Below, piece after piece: positions 22,483-28,190 of a stretch of 28,190 nt of DNA. Source of the stretch: a virus; IMG/VR virus record IMGVR_UViG_3300022169_000020, positions 1 through 28,190 of that record; one strand, given 5' to 3'. Below the pieces are notes generated by a model, which did no database searches, was not told the DNA's origin, and worked only from the letters and a program-made list of their open reading frames with translations. The position numbers and the translations under genes were made by a program. Position 1 is the stretch's first letter. Each line of letters begins with the position of its first letter.

Positions 22483-25400
22483 ATGGCTGATTACACACCC
22501 TTTGGTGTAGTCGAGGAAGATTTAGATCATACCAAACTACACAAGAAAAGGCACTGGGTAGAAGGTTCTCTTAGACTTTACCACGTAAACCACAACGCTT
22601 TACCAACAGAACAAGACTTGGAAGATTATGAAGGCAACACCTTTCAAGAAAAGATAGCTGATTATGGTTTAAAGCAGATGGCTGGTTTTAATTTTAACAT
22701 TACAGACCAAGCTATTGACACTTATACTATTACACAAAAAGGTGATCAGAAAACTAAAGAAGCTTTTGTCTATATGTTAGATCAATATGACGAAGTTAAC
22801 TCTAGCTGGCACACAGCAAAGCAAGCTGGTTGGGAAATGTTAACTGATGCTACTAACTGGTTAGGTATTGCTACACTAGGTACAGGGGCTGTTGTCTCTC
22901 AAGCTGCTAAACTAACAGGCAAAAAGATTGTTAAAGAAACCTTAAAAGGACAAGTTAAAAAGTCTTTAGGTAAAACAATGATGGTTGCTGGATTAGAAGG
23001 GGCAGCGCATGGTGCTTCCTATGATACTATGGATCAAGCTGTTCGAGTTGATGCAGGATCACAGGCAGAGTTCAATGCTGGGCAAACAGCTCTTAGTGCT
23101 GGTGTAGGTTTTGTCGCTGGTGCTGCTGTAGGTACTGCCATTGACTTTACTGCTGCCAAGCTAGGCTCAAGAAAAGCTCGTAAGGCTATGGAGAAGAAAG
23201 CTGCTGAAGATAACTTCGTTGCTGAACAGATGGCAAAGGAAGCAGTAGAAGAGGCTAAGGTCACACCTAAACCAAAAGCAAAAGAACAGCCCAAGACTGA
23301 TCCTGATGGATTGCCCACTCCTAAGCAAGATGAGTGGACAGGTGTCAAGATGGGACAGCTTGTGCTTCGTGATGCGAGAGACTTGGTTAACATTAAAGTT
23401 GAGAACATTATCGAAGAAGTAAACATGAACCCTGAGTTTGCTGATGATGTCTTGTCTAGGTTTGAAGGACTAGAGCTTCACCGTAAAGAGTTCAGTCAGC
23501 TTGTGGTTGATTTCAACAACGCTGAGAGATACTTTGGTGACGTAGCCCTTAAGTTAGATGCTATCGTTAATGACACCTCTAAGTCAGCTTACGAGAGAGC
23601 AATGGCACAAAAAGCTTATGATGAAAACCTACCAAAGTTCTTACAGGCTAGTGCTGGTGCAGAACACGTAAACTCCTACAGTGGTCTTGATCTAAACAAT
23701 GCTAAACTAAGGTCACAACTTAAGACTGATCCAGAGACAGGTAAAGTAACTCCAGAAGCTTTACAAATAGCACACGAGAAAACACAGCTTAAAAACTTGA
23801 GAGATGTTCACGAAAAGTATGATCCTCAAATCAACAAGCTGCTTTCTAGCGACGATCCTAAAGAACAAGTAAAAGCTTTTGAGATGTTTCGTGTAAGAGA
23901 TGACGAAGCAGCTATAATAAAAGCGAACCTAAGAGAAGGGCAAACACAAACCAGATACGATAAAATTAATAGAGTAGCTGAGATGTATGTAGAAGCTTCT
24001 ATTAGTGGTGTGTTCAGCCCCTCTACAGTTATCATTAACACTGTGTTTCCAATGCTTAAGAACTACACGTACCCTTTAATTGACCAGATTATATCTAGCC
24101 CCTTGTCTCTAACTAAGTGGAGACGGATGGTTCGGGTGTATGGTCATATGTTTGCAGCTCAGAAAGCAGCACGTAATTCTTTTAAAGCTGCTTGGGAATT
24201 TGAACAAACATTACTTACTAAGGACATCTCAAGATTTCTTGGAGAAGGTATTAAGAACAAAGGTAAGATGGCAGCGTATATGAGAACCTTCCCTAGACTA
24301 CTAGGTTCTACTGATGCTTATAACCAAGAGGTAGCAGCAGCGGGTTATATTGCTGGTGATGCTTTTGACCGACTCTTAACAAAAGGGATGGACAAGAAAC
24401 TTAAAGGCGATGAGCTTAAAAAATACATTGATGATAATATGTCTTTTGAAGTTAACAAAAGCTATGACGAAAAGCTAACAGTAGAAGCCCTTGCCCCTAT
24501 TTATGAAAAAGGACGAGCGTTAAAACTAGAAGGTGATAAGTTAACTGAGTACGTAGCGAACAATGTTAAGAAGTTTGGTTCTAAAACTTTTAGACGGCTT
24601 GGTGATGACACTAAGATTAAAGAGCTAAGAACACAAGCTGATATACTGGTTAAACAAAACAAGCGCAAAGATGCACAACCTATGTATGCAGAGGCAGATG
24701 AACTAGAAAGGCTCGCTGCTAACGCTAAGGACTACGTAGAAACTCTTCTCTATAAGAAAGACTTTGAAACAGGTAAGACAGGTCTTGCTGGTGCTATGGA
24801 AAGCGGAGCTAAGAGGTTAGAAGAGTTACATAAATCACACCCGATTGCTAAAATCTTTGGTCAGTTGTTCTTTAGAACCCCAGCTTGGGTATTTCATGAG
24901 TCTGCTAGATTGACTCCTGCTATTAACCTTTTACTTCCACAGTTTAGAAAAGATTTAGCTGGTTTGAACGGTGTAGGTAGACAGGCTAGGGCGCAGACTG
25001 AAGCTACACTAGCCTTTGCGTTAATGATGTATGTAACTACAAAGTGGGCGCAGGGTGAGATTACAGGCAGTGCTAATAGAGATTACACCATGACAGGTGA
25101 ACAAGAAACAGATGGTCTTGGTGCGTTAAGCATAGCTATTGGTAACGATGGTAAGACAATTGACTACAAACGCTTTGAACCTTTACGTATTCCTATTACT
25201 ATTATGGTAAACGCCCTTGATGGTGTTGTTGCTACAAGAGAACAGGAAAACTTTAACAACAGAGGAAAGGGTCTTGATGACAGACTACTAGCGTCAGGTG
25301 GTATTGCCATGGCTACTTTCATCAGTGCCTTCCAAGACTCAGCCCTATTCTCAGGTATTGTAGATACGTTCACCGCTGGTTCTCGTGCTGTAGGTTCATT

Positions 25401-26145
25401 TACGTCTGATAGCCCTGATGCAAGAGAAGATGGCTGGAGTGTTGCCAAGGACTTAGGTGTTAAGAAAGCCTTAATGGTTGTCCCTAGTATTATTAAAAAG
25501 GGACAGGTAGCTGCGGGTGATGCTGAGTTAACATCTCCTGTTAATCTTAAACAGAGGGTTCTGGCAAGTTTCGCACCAAACCACCCAGCAATACCTAGAA
25601 AGTATGATATTTTTGGTAATGTAAGGGAGGTTGATAACCCTATGACAGTCATGAACCCTTTTTGGTACTCTACACAAGAGCAACGTGCTGCTGGTCGGTC
25701 TAAACAAGAGTTGGAAGTAAACGAGTGGATTAACGAATTGGAACAATCAGGTTATGGAAACTTTACTAGGGCTAAATTTAGAACTAACAAGTTGGGTAAA
25801 ACGGACTTAAGAGAAGTTGAAATAATACACGATGGTATTGAGGTTAGTTTGTACGATGCTATGATGGCAGAGATTAACAAACCCTATATTAAGAAAAGAT
25901 TGGTTAAGACTTTACACAGACTCAGTAAATCCACAAAGCCTTTAGGCAATCCAGCAGAGCCAGCCTTTCACGGTGAGCCTGTTAAAGATGCTAAGAAGGC
26001 TATTAAGGATGCTAAAGAAACAGCTCTTGAGAGAGTATTAAAGAACTCTAAAACCACACTCAAAGAAAACGGAAATCCTCTTAGGTCTCTGGTTCTTGAG
26101 CGACAGCTTAAAATACAAGACTCCATACGTGGCGTATATAAATAA
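22483..26145 (+). CDS. Internal virion protein D, T7 gp16-like, without visible transglycosylase domain
   Basis: This 1220-aa protein is the largest ejection protein, in the position of T7 gp16 (1318 aa). In T7 the first 150 or so residues are a lytic transglycosylase. Here the N-terminus (ADYTPFGVVEEDLDHTKLHK onward) has no Glu-Ser catalytic motif or the Gly-rich pattern that follows it. Hydrophobic, Gly/Ala-rich stretches occur near residues 125-150 (WLGIATLGTGAVVSQAAKL) and 200-225 (TALSAGVGFVAGAAVGTAI), candidates for membrane insertion. A Lys/Glu/Pro linker follows (PKPKAKEQPKTDPDG). The long C-terminal part is helical with repeated KxxKxA patterns. It probably lines the ejection channel across the inner membrane. 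Murein digestion must be done by something else. Confidence 0.9.
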   Translation: MADYTPFGVVEEDLDHTKLHKKRHWVEGSLRLYHVNHNALPTEQDLEDYEGNTFQEKIADYGLKQMAGFNFNITDQAIDTYTITQKGDQKTKEAFVYMLDQYDEVNSSWHTAKQAGWEMLTDATNWLGIATLGTGAVVSQAAKLTGKKIVKETLKGQVKKSLGKTMMVAGLEGAAHGASYDTMDQAVRVDAGSQAEFNAGQTALSAGVGFVAGAAVGTAIDFTAAKLGSRKARKAMEKKAAEDNFVAEQMAKEAVEEAKVTPKPKAKEQPKTDPDGLPTPKQDEWTGVKMGQLVLRDARDLVNIKVENIIEEVNMNPEFADDVLSRFEGLELHRKEFSQLVVDFNNAERYFGDVALKLDAIVNDTSKSAYERAMAQKAYDENLPKFLQASAGAEHVNSYSGLDLNNAKLRSQLKTDPETGKVTPEALQIAHEKTQLKNLRDVHEKYDPQINKLLSSDDPKEQVKAFEMFRVRDDEAAIIKANLREGQTQTRYDKINRVAEMYVEASISGVFSPSTVIINTVFPMLKNYTYPLIDQIISSPLSLTKWRRMVRVYGHMFAAQKAARNSFKAAWEFEQTLLTKDISRFLGEGIKNKGKMAAYMRTFPRLLGSTDAYNQEVAAAGYIAGDAFDRLLTKGMDKKLKGDELKKYIDDNMSFEVNKSYDEKLTVEALAPIYEKGRALKLEGDKLTEYVANNVKKFGSKTFRRLGDDTKIKELRTQADILVKQNKRKDAQPMYAEADELERLAANAKDYVETLLYKKDFETGKTGLAGAMESGAKRLEELHKSHPIAKIFGQLFFRTPAWVFHESARLTPAINLLLPQFRKDLAGLNGVGRQARAQTEATLAFALMMYVTTKWAQGEITGSANRDYTMTGEQETDGLGALSIAIGNDGKTIDYKRFEPLRIPITIMVNALDGVVATREQENFNNRGKGLDDRLLASGGIAMATFISAFQDSALFSGIVDTFTAGSRAVGSFTSDSPDAREDGWSVAKDLGVKKALMVVPSIIKKGQVAAGDAELTSPVNLKQRVLASFAPNHPAIPRKYDIFGNVREVDNPMTVMNPFWYSTQEQRAAGRSKQELEVNEWINELEQSGYGNFTRAKFRTNKLGKTDLREVEIIHDGIEVSLYDAMMAEINKPYIKKRLVKTLHRLSKSTKPLGNPAEPAFHGEPVKDAKKAIKDAKETALERVLKNSKTTLKENGNPLRSLVLERQLKIQDSIRGVYK

Positions 26146-26157
26146 TAGGAAAATCAA

Positions 26158-28190
26158 ATGACAAACACTTTACACTCTATAAATGAGTACGACTACACGG
26201 GGCAAAGCAACTTTGTTGCCCCCAGTCACCAACAAGCCAGTGACATTGTTGTTCTGGTAAACGATGTTGTCAAAACACAAGGTACTGATTACACGCTAAC
26301 GGGTAATCTTGTAGCTTTCACAGGCTTCACTCCTTCAAACGGAGATAAGATAAGCATAAGGCGTGAGACAGCATCCGCAGCTAGAGCAGTAGACTTTACT
26401 GCTGGTTCAATGCTTAAGGCAGAGACCCTAGATAAAGACTCTAACCAAATCTTCTTTATGGCTCAAGAAGCCCTTGACAAAGCCGATAGAATTGCTGGTG
26501 AGTATAACGCTAAGTATTTTGGGTCTACTCCAACAGCCCCCACAACAGCTTCTGAGGGCGACCTGTGGTTTGACTCTAGCGTTAACACCATGAAAGTGTA
26601 TCGAACAGATGGTGGTTGGCAATTAATGTCTTCTAGCGAATCCAATGCTGTTAGAAGAGCGTCAATTACACTTACTTCACCACAGTCCACCTTTAGTGGG
26701 GGTAATTATGATGTTGGCAACCTAGATGTATATCTTAATGGTGTTAGACTAGTTGCTAGACGGGACGTAAACACACCTAACGACTTTACGGCTGACGATG
26801 GTTCGACATTTACTTTAACAACCCCAGCCGCTGCTGGAGATACGCTAGAGGTAATAACTTACGGTACGTCTCCTTTGCTAGGTGTTCAGACAGGCGCAGC
26901 AGGAACTGATGCGTCTTATTCCTCAAGCACAGGTATCTTAACAATACCCCGTGGGGATACTGGTGCTGACGGAGATGATGGCACAGACGGCACTGGGTTC
27001 ACTGGTGGCTCTTACGACTCTAATACTGGAGTTATTGCATTTACGTCTAATGATGGGTTAGGGTTCAGCACAACTGATTTACGAGGCACTAACGGCACTA
27101 ACGGTGACGGCTTCACAGGCGGGTCTTATGACTCATCAACAGGAATTGTGACATTTACCTCAGATGATGGGTTGGGATTTAGCACATCTGATTTACGAGG
27201 TGAAGACGGCAATGCCGCAGGGGCGGCTATGCTCACAGGTGCAGACTTTACTGGTGATGTTACAACTACAGGCAACGTAGGTATAGGTACTAGTAATCCT
27301 AGTGCTAAACTACACATAGTTGGTGCTAATGCTAGTGCACCTAATTTAGCCGCATCAGTAACAAACGCTAAAGTTAGGATTCAAAACCATAATGGCTCTA
27401 GCTTATCTTCACATCAGGGATATACAGGTAACTCTTGGTATACTCAGATAGCAAACAGCAACGGTACAACTGCTTATCCTTTATCATTAAATCCTTATGG
27501 TGGCAATGTAGGTATAGGTACTGCTAGTCCTGCAAACACTCTAACAGTAGGTGATTTAGAAGCCTCTGCACTTGACCAAGACGCTACAGTAGGTATTAAA
27601 TGTAATGCTAACCATAAAGGTATTATCTTACAAGAAAACTCTGGTGCAGAGCAGTGGGCGATTGGTGTTGGAGAGGCAGGTTCATTAAAGTTTTATGACA
27701 GTGGTTCAGCAACTCCTGCTGTAACTTTTCTAGACATATCAGGCAAAGTAGGTATAGGTACTGATAGTCCTACAGAAGCATTAGACGTTGTTGGAAACAT
27801 CGCAGTAGGTGGTACAGTAGACGGTAGAGACGTAGCTACAGATGGTACTAAGCTAGATGGTTTAGAGCGCACAGTTAGACAGCGTTTTCAGAGACGTGGT
27901 TATAATAGCACGCTTCCTCTTGGTAATTTAACAACTACCTATTCACAAATAGGCAGTCCATTACGTATAAACTCAGGAGCAACCACAGCCGTTGAAAATG
28001 TTTTAGATTTAAACATAACCGCAAACTTTCTTGACATTAACAGTTCAAATGAGGGAGACTTTATAATAACGGTTGATGCTCCTAATCCATCAGACGAAAC
28101 AACTATAAATTTAGGAACTGTGACTGCAACGGCTCAGGGTCTCTTTAAGGTTAGTGGTGATTTTACTAAACATTTCTCACCTTATTGTGG
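26158..28190 (+). CDS. Tail fibre protein, T7 gp17-like N-terminus (runs off right edge)
   Basis: The frame is open from ATG 26158 (AGGAAAA just upstream) to the window end, at least 677 residues. Residues about 1-120 (SINEYDYTGQSNFVAPSHQQ, VLVNDVVKTQGTDYTLTGN, KISIRRETASAARAVDFTAG) match the T7 gp17 tail-attachment domain, including RRET-like and VDFTDGS-like positions and a DKDSNQIFFMAQEALDKAD helix. Next comes a LWFDS/MKVY segment, another VYLNGVRLV domain, two near-identical 38-residue repeats with Gly-x-y linkers, and three VGIGT-x-x-P modules. VGIGT arrays often precede an intramolecular chaperone, which would lie beyond the edge. It is the probable receptor-binding protein. Confidence 0.92.
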   Translation, partial: MTNTLHSINEYDYTGQSNFVAPSHQQASDIVVLVNDVVKTQGTDYTLTGNLVAFTGFTPSNGDKISIRRETASAARAVDFTAGSMLKAETLDKDSNQIFFMAQEALDKADRIAGEYNAKYFGSTPTAPTTASEGDLWFDSSVNTMKVYRTDGGWQLMSSSESNAVRRASITLTSPQSTFSGGNYDVGNLDVYLNGVRLVARRDVNTPNDFTADDGSTFTLTTPAAAGDTLEVITYGTSPLLGVQTGAAGTDASYSSSTGILTIPRGDTGADGDDGTDGTGFTGGSYDSNTGVIAFTSNDGLGFSTTDLRGTNGTNGDGFTGGSYDSSTGIVTFTSDDGLGFSTSDLRGEDGNAAGAAMLTGADFTGDVTTTGNVGIGTSNPSAKLHIVGANASAPNLAASVTNAKVRIQNHNGSSLSSHQGYTGNSWYTQIANSNGTTAYPLSLNPYGGNVGIGTASPANTLTVGDLEASALDQDATVGIKCNANHKGIILQENSGAEQWAIGVGEAGSLKFYDSGSATPAVTFLDISGKVGIGTDSPTEALDVVGNIAVGGTVDGRDVATDGTKLDGLERTVRQRFQRRGYNSTLPLGNLTTTYSQIGSPLRINSGATTAVENVLDLNITANFLDINSSNEGDFIITVDAPNPSDETTINLGTVTATAQGLFKVSGDFTKHFSPYC
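26995..27213 (+). repeat. Tandem 38-codon repeat in tail fibre with collagen-like linkers
   Basis: Unit 1 (26995-27108) and unit 2 (27109 to about 27213) each encode GFTGGSYDS-TG, a FTS-DGLGFST-DLRG strand pair, and a Gly-rich linker (GTNGTNGD or GEDGN). A similar Gly-Asp linker precedes unit 1 (RGDTGADGDDGTDGTG). Protein identity between units is high while synonymous codons differ, so the repeats have diverged under selection for protein sequence. Confidence 0.85.
27277..27762 (+). repeat. Three VGIGT modules of the tail fibre
   Basis: The 15-mer gtaggtataggtact occurs identically at 27277-27291, 27508-27522 and 27748-27762, at intervals of 231 and 240 bases. Each is followed by an (S/T/A/D)-(N/S)-P motif and L-x-V-like strands. 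They encode the VGIGTxxP motif that is widespread in phage fibre shafts. The exact identity at DNA level, including third positions, suggests recent duplication or homogenisation. Confidence 0.85.

Noticed and set aside
23034-23426. Minus-strand ORF of 130 aa inside the gp16-like gene, and similar minus-strand ORFs elsewhere
   Set aside because: They are low-complexity shadows of well-supported + strand genes, without SD or recognisable protein features. I see no real gene on the minus strand.

Overview
The window is most of the genome of a T7-like podovirus (Autographiviridae-type layout) that carries an integrase. The architecture resembles the marine cyanopodovirus and pelagiphage relatives of T7: a single-subunit phage RNA polymerase, T7-style replication genes, a B12-dependent ribonucleotide reductase, MazG, and the T7 head-tail-core-fibre order. 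Every gene is on the + strand, and many neighbours overlap by ATGA. Host identity cannot be read directly. The attachment site copies the 5' half of a bacterial tRNA-Phe(GAA) gene, and its sequence looks proteobacterial, possibly gammaproteobacterial. That is inference.

Layout. 1-1260: tail of a MarR-like regulator, a 30-aa membrane peptide and a tyrosine integrase, in an overlapping operon. 1261-1519: attP, with 10-bp direct repeats on the integrase side, a 38-nt tRNA-Phe 5' half as core, a further repeat on the other side, and a candidate host-type promoter. 1520-3957: the T7-type RNA polymerase, encoded as two ORFs joined by ATGA. 3960-3978: a 19-bp sequence, repeated exactly at 12197-12215, which I take to be the phage RNAP promoter. 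4020-9463: SSB, endonuclease I, primase-helicase, DNA polymerase without the thioredoxin-binding insertion, a PD-(D/E)XK nuclease, a small membrane protein and a 5'-3' exonuclease. 9451-12111: nucleotide metabolism (DUF3310, MazG, a zinc-ribbon miniprotein, class II RNR). 12226-26145: structural genes (gp7.3-like, portal, scaffold, capsid, tail tubular A and B, internal virion proteins A-D). 26158 to the right edge: an incomplete tail fibre. Terminase, holin and endolysin are not seen and presumably lie outside the window.

How the genes work together. A host promoter probably starts RNAP synthesis. The RNAP then reads the replication block from the first 19-bp promoter and the virion block from the second. 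Two UUCG-capped terminators bracket the capsid gene. The nuclease, RNR and MazG genes suggest that host DNA is degraded and nucleotides recycled during lytic growth, while int and attP allow lysogeny. Most unusual are the two-piece RNAP and an attP whose integration would place the RNAP gene behind the host tRNA-Phe promoter and the rebuilt tRNA behind int.
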